The notes under the pieces are model-generated. The model was not told the origin of the DNA. It did no database searches and was given only the letters and a program-made list of their open reading frames with translations. This document shows positions 19,921 through 29,828 of a stretch of 64,000 nucleotides of DNA, one piece after another. The DNA lies in the NCBI GenBank assembly GCA_001179505.1, contig CDMY01000677.1, positions 236,753 to 300,752 on the forward strand. The letters run 5' to 3'. This DNA comes from Vitrella brassicaformis. Lineage: Eukaryota > Sar > Vitrellaceae. Each line of letters begins with the position of its first letter. The first letter of the stretch is position 1. Position numbers and translations under genes: made by a program.

Positions 19921-21420
19921 AGACCCCTATGATGCGCTTCGCTGAGTACTTCTTCTACGTGGATCTCGAGCGGTTCAAGGACACCTTCCCCGTCCCACAG
20001 GTACGCAACGATACGCACATACACAGCGATGTGGGCATGCACATGAGTACATTCATGAGAATGTGTGTGTGTGTCAGATGGGTGGAAGGCGTTTGTGCTG
20101 GTTACGCTCATCGAGACGGGCGAGTCGCCCCCGCTCCCCCCCCCCCGGAAGAGAGCGGTCGGTGAGCAGGAATGCTGAATGTCTCACGTTGTGTCTCTGA
20201 GCGATTCGTTTGCAGAGGAGGGAGGGTTGAGAAAATCGCTGGCTACATTTTATATCTGGCGGTCTCTTATCTTTTCGACCTCTTGCCTCACGTCTGTTCC
20301 CACGAGGTGACTTTAGCCTCCAAACAAATCACGTCGTCTCTCTTTGTCGCTGTGTCTCCCTTGCAATACAGCAAAGGAGAAGACCAAGACGACGCGGATG
20401 ACTGCAGAGACACACACATAACGAGATAGAGAAAGAGAGAGAGACTGAACTACGCTTCTTTGGTGTTACCTGCTGTGTGTCCTCTCAAAGGTCACGGTGC
20501 CCAAGCGGGGCTCGCTGCAGAAGACGGTGATGCGGCCCTGCCATCTGTTGATGCTCCAGGTGAGGCAGAACGGCTCGTCACGGAAACTGAGGCGTGAGAG
20601 TCGACTGGACTGCTTCCCAGACTTACGCTGTCTGTCTGTCTGCCTGTCTGTGTGTCTTTGTCAGTCAGCAAGATGGTGCTCTTCCTTCTCCAGCGGCTGC
20701 TGAACCTCTGGATTATGAAGATGCGTCCAGGGACCACCCTGGCAGGGCGTTGCTTGGTCGAAGTGAGCAAGAGAAGATGTGTTCGTGTGTAGGGGAGTGA
20801 TGCCTCCACGCGTCCCTCTGTCACGCAGGCCGCAATAGGGGCATGAGTGCTGATGAGCCCGTACGGGTCCGTGTTGATGCGATATGAATGCTGTCTCCTG
20901 GTGTGCCCTTCTGCAGGAACGGGAAGCGGCAAGGAGGATTGGCAGAAAGAGGAGCGGGAAGGACATAACGCAGATCACACACTCGACTCGCATCCGACTG
21001 ACTGATGGTCCTTGTTCTCATCTGTCTGTCATGGTAGAAGAGAGAGGCGGGCGATCATGCTGCGCGACATCCGTACGCCACGCCTACACACCGACACAGA
21101 CACACACACGAGTGTTGCGGGTGTGATTCATTCACGTGTGCAGAGCTGCTTCGTTGTCGTCCATCTCCGCCGAGGCGGCCGCAAAGGCGGCGGCCATGCA
21201 GGAGCCGGCAGAGGGTATGCACACACCCAACAAGTCCGTTTCTAATGAGAGCGAATTGTGAATGTGTGGATCAATTTGATCAATCTGCGGACTCTGTTGG
21301 TTAGCTCTGGTTGGGTCAGCCACACCTCGATTTCTCTTTTTGTTGCTGCAGGGGTCAGGCCTCAGCCATGTGTGTCACCCGGCCACAGAAGAGCAGAAAT
21401 GAGACCGATGCATCCAGCTG
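19921..21420 (+). other. Uncertain exons of an unrecognised gene
   Basis: Short stretches bounded by plausible CAG acceptors and GT donors suggest exons. Examples are about 19923-20000 (FAEYFFYVDLERFKDTF), 20492-20560 (VPKRGSLQKTVMRPCHLLML) and 21143-21215 (Ala- or Arg-rich depending on frame). I could not close phases across them, so no continuous model is given. They may be the 5' part of the chimera that continues at 21456, or relics between B' and B''. Confidence 0.25.
20235..20255 (-). repeat. Dispersed AT-rich 20-mer, copy 4
   Basis: The motif is in reverse orientation with one mismatch. It is not part of the mirrored arm sequence. Confidence 0.7.
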
Positions 21421-21455
21421 ACTGATCGTCCCTGTTTTGACGTGTGTGTATGCAG

Positions 21456-22575
21456 GCTTCGTTCCCGCTCAGCGTCGTGTACGAGTCCGACCAGAACACG
21501 CACATCGCCACCACGCAGACGACCTACCAGGTACATGGATGCACGAGTGCATGCGGTGTCCTTCTCTTGCCATGCGCACACAATGTTCGCTCGCCCCCTC
21601 CGTGTGTGTGTGTGTGTGTGCAGACCCCGCTGCAGGTGCCGCCTGACAAGCGCTGCCCCGTCATCAATATGGTAAGGGCATCATCAGTGTGCCTCCACAC
21701 ACACACACACACAGACACACATATCTGTCAGCGTGTGCTGGGCTTCGTCCCATTCAACGACGGCTTTGGGGAGGGCTACTTCGTGGTGGGGGAGGCGCGG
21801 CGGCTGCCACGGGGCAGCTGGGACCTCACCCAGCTCGCCGAGAAGGTGCAGGAGGCCCGCGACCTCACAGGCCAGCTGCCACTCCCACAGCAGTACCGGA
21901 TTGTCGTCAAGTCGGAGGAGCAGTGGTACCGCGTCGAGAAGGACAAGGACTGGGCGGAGTACGACCCTCTGCGCGCCCTGGAAGCCATCCACGAGCCACC
22001 AGGTACACATGCTCGATACCCTAGAGAATGTATGCATCTCACTCTGTGCAATGTCTCTTCTGTCTGTCTGTCTGTCTGTCTCCTTTCATGGACTGGTGCA
22101 GCCATGCCCCATGCCAAGAGGGAGCTCGTCGATTCGGCCACTGATGCCTTCTACGACGAGGCGGCATTCCACGGCCTGGACGCCATCGTCCGCCCGAGCC
22201 CCCACCCGGACGCCGTCAGCCTGTATGCGGGCCCATTCGACGGCGGCAAGGACGGCCACTTCCACATCCACGACGAGGCGAGACGGCGCGGCCATGGGTG
22301 GGACTTCCGCAACCTCAAGAAGCGAGTCGACAACTGCGGGGGCAAGCCCGACCCGCACCACTACGGCTACGTGATCATGGATCACATTCGGGTACTCAAA
22401 GGCTTGTCCGCGATTAGAAGGTGCATAGAAAGAACGCCTACACATCGGCAACACCCATGCCACTATGCCGCTCTGTGTGTCTGTGTGTCTGTGTGTGTGT
22501 GTGTGTGTGGTGTGCGTGTGTGCTTGCAGCATGCAGAAGAGTGGGGGTGGTGCCCGTACACGACGCAGACACTGA
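21456..22575 (+). CDS. Chimeric gene: unknown exons fused to B-domain copy B''
   Basis: Exons 21456-21530 (SFPLSVVYESDQNTHIATTQ) and 21624-21671 (TPLQVPPDKRCPVINM) join in phase 0 to 21732-22002. That exon opens RVLGFVPFNDGFGEGYFVVG, the B domain without its first segment. It continues through 22102-22420 (PHAKRELVDSATDAFY, HFHIHDEARRRGHGWDF, HYGYVIMDHIRVLKGL) to 22530-22575 (MQKSGGGARTRRRH, stop). Unlike B, there is no internal stop. Unlike B', there is no indel pair and no exon duplication. A 12-nt in-frame deletion removes LRNR after KKRVDN. The 5' end is not resolved. Inference: duplication placed B'' behind splice-competent foreign exons and created an open fusion gene. Confidence 0.5.
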
Positions 22576-22663
22576 GGGACACATGCACCACATGCTGCGG
22601 GGCAGGGGATGGTAGGGGATGCGATGGCAGCGAGGAAGGGCAGGATGCCTGCACGGGGCCTGC

Positions 22664-22684
22664 ATCGCTGCCTGCATTTTATAT
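22664..22684 (-). repeat. Dispersed AT-rich 20-mer, copy 5
   Basis: Mirror of 13273-13293, with the same TCCATGTCTC flank. Confidence 0.75.
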
Positions 22685-22771
22685 TTCCATGTCTCTCTCA
22701 CTGGAACACCTGCGGAACACGTTTATGTCTCGATGTAGGCACAGGCTCAGTGCGGCTGAGTGCCCCAGACA

Positions 22772-22792
22772 ATCGTTGCCTACATTTTATAT
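22772..22792 (-). repeat. Dispersed AT-rich 20-mer, copy 6
   Basis: Mirror of 13165-13188. This copy is a perfect match to the motif. Confidence 0.75.
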
Positions 22793-22852
22793 CGTTAGTG
22801 TGTCTGTTCCCTCAGTCAGGCCCCGCAAAGGACACATGAGTGTGTTATAGTT

Positions 22853-23216
22853 ATGGGAACTCGTTACCATGCCGTTCATGTGTGTGGGCGGAGAGGTCGC
22901 GGAGGGCCGCGAGTCATGCTGGCTCGAAGCGCCCGCTCACCAAAAAGCACAAGGCAGCCGCCAAAGGTGAGACACACACCACACACGGCTCCTTTATCTG
23001 CATGTGGACGTGTAGGCGTGTCTTTCCACCCGTCAGGTAAAGCCAAGGCCAAGACACGCAGCAAGAAACGATGGCGGCGATCAGCCCATGCGAAGTGAAG
23101 AGTCCTCGGCCCCCGCCACACACCCCGTACCACACCCACGCAATTTACTGGCCATCTTGTCGCTAAGGGATGCGGTTTGGCAGTGGCTGGTGGCTGTGAC
23201 TTTGCTGCCGCTTTAA
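22853..23216 (+). CDS. 97-residue conserved protein, right-arm copy
   Basis: Exons 22853-22966 and 23037-23216 encode MGTRYHAVHVCGRRGRG... and end LLAILSLRDAVWQWLVAVTL plus a few residues. Exon lengths are identical to those of the left-arm copy. A C-to-T change at the first bases of exon 2 (GTAAAG here, GCAAAG on the left) puts a stop in one alternative frame and only an Ala/Val change in this frame. That supports this frame if either is coding. I do not recognise the product. Confidence 0.4.
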
Positions 23217-23788
23217 ACGACCTCCTGGTGTGGTTGGCTGACTGCATTCGAGTATAAGGCGGCCGCTGGCTCCATACAGAAACGTGGTGATCACTCATTC
23301 ATGCGATGGCTTTTCAGCCTGGAAAGGGACATCATCCAGTCAACTGTTCGTACTCAGTAGATGTGTCAGAGTCCGTTCATGACGGCCAGCAACTATCAAT
23401 CAGGTACGAGCTACGGCACGTCCATGGAAGACATGGAAGTCGGATCTCTTGACGCTGAAAGACAACAGCATGTGCGGTGGTCTCTCTGCTGCTCATCTAC
23501 AGCAGCATCTAGTGTACCGGCACGACTTCGATAAAAATCACCTCACTGCACAAAGAAGCGGTGTGATGCACGCAAAAGGGCAGAGCGATCTAGGACAAAT
23601 CGTGTGCACACTACGGCGATGGCTCGGATAAAAGGACACCTCGGCGCGCAGACACGTACAAAAAGAACGACACACATGGCTGACTTCACAAGACCGTTGC
23701 GGCGAAACAATTGCCGCAAACCAACACGAAGGCCAACACCAACAGACAGTGCACCACCCACACACAATTAACACGATCAATCGGTCAG
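23217..23788. other. Spacer within right arm
   Basis: Mirror of 12161-12743. I see nothing coding. Confidence 0.5.
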
Positions 23789-26471
23789 TCACGCTGGTGT
23801 GCGGCACGTCCTCTCGGGCGACGACAGAGCACTCGCAGGCAGAGGTTTGGGGAAGTCGATGGGCAGGGGCAGGAGGGCGGCAGTTGGCATGGCGGGGAGG
23901 GGGCCTCTCACCACCTGACACAACACATTACAGGAATTATCTCTCACGTGCAGGTGTGTGTGTCCATCGCACCCACCTGATACACTTCGATGACGTCAGC
24001 CGTGAAGTCAAGGCGGTCTGCGAGAATGTTGTCGCCGTCGGAAAGCACCGTGCCGGTGAATCCTGGTGGTGTGATGTCTTCGGGGATCCACTGATGGCAG
24101 CTGAGGATGGAGGGCGACGGAGTGGACGACCGAGAGAACCCCAGCCAGAGTTTGGCGCCTGCAATGAAGATCTTGCTGGAAATGGTGCCGCTGTTCGACA
24201 GCACAGCTCCGTCCCTCCCGGCCACCTCCACCCGCTGCCTGCCTTGCGGTGGGTGGATCTGTGTGGGCTGAGGGAAGCTGCCGCTCAGTGAAAAGAAGAA
24301 GAGCTCCCCTCTGGTCGTCTGTGTGGATGTCGGGTCGCTGGGTTGGTTCAGGGAGCCGTCGAAGAAGACGCCAAACTTGTTGCTGCGGTTCTTGACGGCG
24401 AACAGCAGACCGTGAGCCGACCCCACCTTGCCCATGAGGTCAGCGAAGCTGTCACCGTCACGTGTCGACCTGACGGACAAGAGAGGCAGTCCTCTTCGCG
24501 TATCCACTGCTTTATTCCCACTTGTTTCGTCTTGCCTGTAGAGCAGACGGAGCCGCGCATCTTGGAATGGTCGTCTCAGCCACCGCCGCAGATGGGGTAT
24601 GTGTGGCCTCTTGATGAGTGAGGGGCTGTCAGAAACGCCAAAACCCACCTTGTCGACCTATAAGCACAAAGCAAGTCATCACCTGTCCCTCTCTCTGTCG
24701 CTTCTGCCTTTCCTTTCCTCTCACGTGTTGGTAGATGTATCTGAGATTGTCGGGGTCGTTGAAGTTGCACTGATGGCCCTCAGTCAGCAGCAGCTGAATC
24801 GTTATCACGACGCCCAATGCGTAAGCCTTCTTCGTGTCAGGCTGCATCGAAGAAAAATCGTTGCCAATGAGGCCGTCCAGCCGCTCGACGAGCACATCGA
24901 CATCGGTCGTCATGGGAGCCAGCCGCGCACCCTCTGTCGCACCAACCTGGACGGGGAGCAACACACGTGTCTATGTCCTCTCTCAGTGCTACCTAGTGCT
25001 TGCCGCTGGCTCACCGCTCGTGGCGGCAGCCCTCTCGGTGTCCGTCTGTCGTGTCTGAAGACGCTGTGGACCCACGAGTAGGCGTTGCTGCCGAAGACGG
25101 GGCAGTCGGGCGGAATGGGCTCACCGGGGAAACTCAACTCATGCAGCGATCGGGCCGTTTGAACGGCCTGCAGAACAGGTTGCTTAGTTCAGAACTACCT
25201 TGGCTGCTTGATTACCGACCGTGTCGAGTTTGTAGATCTCTCGGACTATGCCGTTCCCGCAGCTGTGCAGCTTGCCCAGGTACTGCATGGAACAGTTGTG
25301 CCCTGTCTGTGCTGCCTGTGGGATGAAGCCTGCCCAGATGCCGTCCGCTCCCCGCCGCACACACTCCCACGCCATGGCCTGCGAGCTGTCCGAGTGAGGC
25401 GCCGCGTGTGAGTGCACCAGCAGCTTGAAGTCGCCAGACGGGAATGACAGCCTGACACAAAACGAACTCGAATGTGGTGGAGTGTCAATGGCCATCTGCG
25501 GCCGCTTCTCACCTGAGTCGCGAGGTCACTTCAGCGTAGTCGTCGATGTCAGCGTTGCCCAAGCCGCCCTCAAAACAGATGCCTTTCAGGATCGCGGTGC
25601 TCTCTGACGTCAAGGAATCGATCACTTCCTGCACTCACAAACACAATGACACCAACACGTGCATTATCCTTGAGCAAATCGCCTCACCTTCACTTGTGGA
25701 GCGTCCAGGCTCACGTCGGAGTCCAGCAGATCCACGAAATTGATGTACAGGTGATTGCGCTTCAGCCACCTGTACCCCGACGCGCTGGGCTGAGAGTCTT
25801 CGTGAGGCATGCCATCATTGTCGGCGGCCATGACCACGTCCCTGTCGAGCCTCCTGAAGTGCTCGTGGATGCGGCCGATGGTGGTCTGGAGGCTTTGAAG
25901 TGAGCTACTGCCTGTGCGGGCGCCCGCAAATGTGTAGTCGAGCATCACATTGGGGATGCCGGATGCCTCCAGCCTCGCCAGTGCCTCATCGTCGCCTGAC
26001 AAAGCACAGAACGCCGCTCATCAGTGACATGAACATGACCCTTCGGAACGGGGCCCCTCACGCACCTGTTCCCAGCATGAACCAGCAGCCGCTCATCCGC
26101 GGCTCCTCGGCCCGCAGCAGCTGCGCAAATCGGTCTTCCACCCGCGGCATAGACCCATAGTAGTGGCCGACGACAGCCACGTCGCGGAAGCCGAATGCCC
26201 GCCCTTTGCGGAAGATCCTGATCTTGACGTCTGGCGTGTGGCCGAAAGGGGTCGTTGTGGCCGACTCAGGGATGCTGTGGTCAATGATGTCAAGGGGATT
26301 GGCCTTCCTGAGCTGCTCTCTCGTTGTGCGTCGGCGAGGCCGGCGCCTTGAAGTCCGCTCCGACTCTGCGGTCTCATCGCCGCTCGAGGCCATGCGTGGG
26401 GAGATCTCAGATCTCTGGAAGAAGAGCTCGCAGAGAGGATCGCCGGTGCGCGAACGAAAGGAATGACTCAT
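23789..26471 (-). CDS. HMGL-like TIM barrel / TLDc fusion protein A2
   Basis: Same exon order as A1 in reverse orientation, with no disabling change seen. It keeps LDIIDHSIPES, VVGHYYGSMPRVEDRF, NVMLDYTF, LKGICFEGGLGNADIDD, KLLVHSHAAPHSDS, PIFGSNAYSWVHSVFRHDRR and the TLDc-like part (STRDGDSFADLMGKVGS, NKFGVFFDGSLNQPS, SILSCHQWIPEDITPPGF, FTADVIEVYQ). The last exon ends PERTCRTPA. The N-terminus is unrelated to A1: a Ser/Arg-rich leader (MASSGDETAESERTSRRRPR) precedes LDIIDHS. The start may be the Met at 26471 or at 26393. It is divergent from the helicase, with about 65-140 bp between starts. Relative to A1 the HSHAGPHGDN block reads HSHAAPHSDS, so metal-site neighbours vary while both His residues stay. 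Confidence 0.7.
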
Positions 26472-26535
26472 CCATGAGGCTCCAGAGCGTTTGCTCCACA
26501 GATCTTGATCAAGATTTGAAGAATCGGACACATCA

Positions 26536-29500
26536 ATGGCTTTCTTGCGATGCCTGTCGTCGCTGCCCTTCCCGCCCTTCCCACGACCAAGGAGGCCTCT
26601 CTCCCTCTGTGCGCTCTCCAGCCGTCATCAGTCGAGAGCCCAGTCATCATCCAGCAAGACGAGCAGCAACAACAGCAACACCATGACTGTGGACCGGCTG
26701 CCCATCGACAGTTCGCTCAAGCAGGCCCTGGCATCGCTGAAGATCACCTCTCTATTCGACATCCAGCGGGACGTCTTCCACCCCATTCTGCAAGGGATGA
26801 ACGTCGTCGGCCGCTCGCGCACCGGCACGGGCAAGACGCTGGCCTACCTAGTGCCTGTGCTGCAGCGCATGAAGATGGAGAAGCTCCATGCCAGCGATGC
26901 GGCCGTGCTGATTCTGCTGCCGACACGAGAGCTGGCCAAACAGGTGTGCTGCAGGAATGTCGCATACGTGGCGATCTGTAAGTGTGGGGCGTGTATGTGT
27001 GTGCAGGTTGGGATGGTGCTGTTGGGTCTGAGCAGCTCGTTCCTTCACTTGAACATCGCCCTGCTGTATGGCGGTGCGCCGGTGGCTCCCCAGGCACAGC
27101 TGCTGAAGCTGCAGCCCAACGTCGTCATCGGCACGCCGGGGAGGTGCCAGCTGATGGTGAGTGACCGAACGAGGCCTTACGTAGCCGACGGTCGGGTGTG
27201 TGTTCTCCTCGTCAGGTGGATAAGGGTCTCTTGTCGCTGTCGTCGACTAAGGTAGTCATCATCGACGAGGCAGATGCTCTCATGGCCCATGGATTCGCTG
27301 CACAAGTCCAGACGTGAGCATGACACCAAACCTCACCCTCTTTCACATTTCTGAGGTTCCCCTCTGTTCCTGCAGCCTGCTGCAAGGCGTCGGGCAGAAC
27401 AACGCCAAGTTCCAGAGCCTTCTCTTCACGGCCTCCTTCACCCCCGAGCTGAGGGCCCTCATCGACAAACACTTTGACACACCCACGTCGGCAGCAGAGA
27501 CAGGCACCAACACAGGGGGCGATGGCAAGTGCCGCACAGTGGTGATTGACACAGTGGAGGGCACACGTGTGGGGGTGGACGACAAGGGCAAGGCCAGCGA
27601 GACCGTCACTGGTGAGAAAAAACATGCGGGGAGACAAAGCGCCCATTGACAGATATGTGGATTGCCGACAACTTCTCTGTTGTTTGTTCAGTGCCGACGA
27701 CGGTTCAGCAGGTCCGTCATTACGTGCTCAAGGTCCCCACTCTGGCGTCGCCCCACTCCCCCACCCCGACGGACCCCTCTTCTCCTTTAGACCTCACAGC
27801 CACCTCCACACTGACGTCCCACCGGAACGTCGAGAGGCGGCTGCGTGTGCTCATCCAGCTTCTTACCGACAAGCTGCGGCTGAAGCCTTACCGCGGGAGT
27901 CTTGCCAAGGATGGTTCTCGGGGGAGGGGGAAGGCGATAGTGTTTGCGGGCATGAAGGAGGTGGAGATGGTTGTGCGCCATCCTGCCTTGGAGGGGCACG
28001 CGAGAGCCCTGCACTCGAAGCTCGATCAGACACAGAGGTACGCAGTGGAGGGGAAAGGGCCGTGGAGCAGAAGAGCATTACCCCTGTGTGAGTGTTGCAG
28101 AGATTTCATTCTCAATGGGTTTGCCGAGAACAAGGTGAGTCCGTCACGCACAGCGGACAGACAGTATGTGAGTGTGCGCGTGTGTGTGTCGGTCAGTATC
28201 GAGTGTTGGTGTGCACCGACTTGGTTGCCCGCGGGCTGGACTACCCCGACGTCACACACGTGGTGCACTTCAGACCGCCCGCAGAACCCAACAACTACAT
28301 ACACAGGCAAGGCAGACACACACACACATGAACGATGCATGAGACGAACGAATCAATGTGTGTTGGCATCACATGCAGAGCTGGCCGCACTGGTCGTGCC
28401 GGCAAGGGTGGCGAGAGCATCATGATGTATTCCAGTGACGAGTACCCCCTCGTCAAGGCCATCCACACCCTCACACGACAGCAGTTCACACCCCTCCCCA
28501 CACCCGACCCCAAAGACCTGGAAAGGACCCACACACAACAGCTCATGAGTGAGTGCCCGCACAACAGACAGGCAGCCACACCCAGTCTCTCCATTTGTGT
28601 GTCTGCCAGATGCGCTGCACGACATCATATCGTCCACTGACGACGGCACACTCAACGACAGCGAGCTCGACTACCGCCCATACCTGCCAGCAGCCGAGCG
28701 GCTCATCAAGACACACGGTGCCGCGCCACTTGCAAACGCCCTCGCACTGCTGGACGGAGGGTGGGCACACACACACACAGACGCAGTGGACTCTGCCGTG
28801 CCATTTGTGTTGGCTGGGTCGTGTGTGTGGTGTGCAGGAGTGTGCCTTTGGCATCCGGACTACCGGCTCCCCTGCGTGTGTCCCCGCTGTCCGGTCGTCG
28901 GGGCTTCATGCCACTCGCACTCATCGACACCAACCACACTGTGAGTGAGTGCAGCCGTTCCATGACGGCCACGAATGCCGGCGTGTGTGTGCGTGCAGGT
29001 GTTGACGAATGCCGACAGGGTCCGTGCGGTGCTGCAGGAGCGGATGCCGGTGCTCAAGCAGAAGAAGGCTGCACTCGGACGCATCGTCAAGACAGCAAAC
29101 GGATACGTCTTCGACGTGAAGGTGGGGAATTGCCTGCCGCCGCGGATGTGCCGATCTATGTGCTCGTGTCCGTGTGTCAGTATGTGTACGGCGCCAAGCT
29201 GCTGCACGACAGCGAGGAGCGAGCTGCCCTGGAGCAGCTGGGCGTACAGCTCACACACGTCAGCCAGGTACAGGGAAACGACACACGCGCTCACTCACCC
29301 AGCCACACACATCGACGTGCAACATGCACCTCCGCTACTCTCTTAGCTGCCGCGTCTGCTGGTCGATGAGTCTGAGAAGGCCAAGATGCGCAAAAACAAA
29401 AAGCTGCCGTGGAGACGGTAAGCGAGTCCGCCGACTGTTACATCCCAGCCACACGTCTGTGTGTGGCTGTGTCTGTAGGAGGAAGGGCGACCGGCAACAT

Positions 29501-29686
29501 CGACTGATAGTGATGGGCCTCTCGGCGCGGCAGGCGTCATCGGCCGGCCTCCACCCGTCCAGGCGCATCACACACCGACAGAGGAGGGCACCCAAGGGTA
29601 CGTTTGAGGCAAGAAAGACGGACCGGGGGGAGGCGGCTGCGTGGCGAATGGCCATGGGAGAGATGATGCGGGCAGGGGGCGGCTGA
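26536..29686 (+). CDS. DEAD-box RNA helicase
   Basis: About fifteen exons join along one strand. The N-terminus is Ser/Arg-rich (ALSSRHQSRAQSSSSKTSS), which could be an organellar targeting region. Helicase motifs follow in order: I (GRSRTGTGKT), Ia (PTRELAKQ), Ib (TPGR), II (DEAD, in VVIIDEADALM), III (FTAS in place of the usual SAT), IV (KAIVFAGMKEVE), V (VCTDLVARGLD) and VI (HRAGRTGRAG across an exon junction). Family knowledge: these ATPases unwind or remodel RNA. The C-terminal extension is basic (KMRKNKKLPWRR, HRQRRAPKGTF) and probably binds RNA. An insert between motifs III and IV (Thr/Gly/Pro-rich, about 100 residues) is longer than usual. The exact subfamily is not assignable by eye. 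Confidence 0.85.
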
Positions 29687-29828
29687 TGGATGGAGTGTGT
29701 GTGTGTGCTGTGGGTGGGTGGGTGGGCTGGTGACAGTGCTGCGTGTGTGAGCCTCTGTCGATAACTTGGAGTGTGTGACATCGATTTGTCCATTGAAGAG
29801 ATAGTGTACTGAGTCAAACATTTGTCTC

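Larger units (their letters stand above)
22530..26290. repeat. Right arm of large inverted duplication
   Basis: This segment is the reverse-complement homologue of about 9624-13345. It contains the B'' terminal exon, the mirrored 20-mers, the second 97-codon frame and gene A2. Confidence 0.8.

Noticed and set aside
9624-26290. Inverted duplication as an assembly error
   Set aside because: The arms differ in the A-gene N-termini, indels, the extra B' copy and inserted exons, which is not expected from a mis-joined identical sequence. Long reads would settle it.
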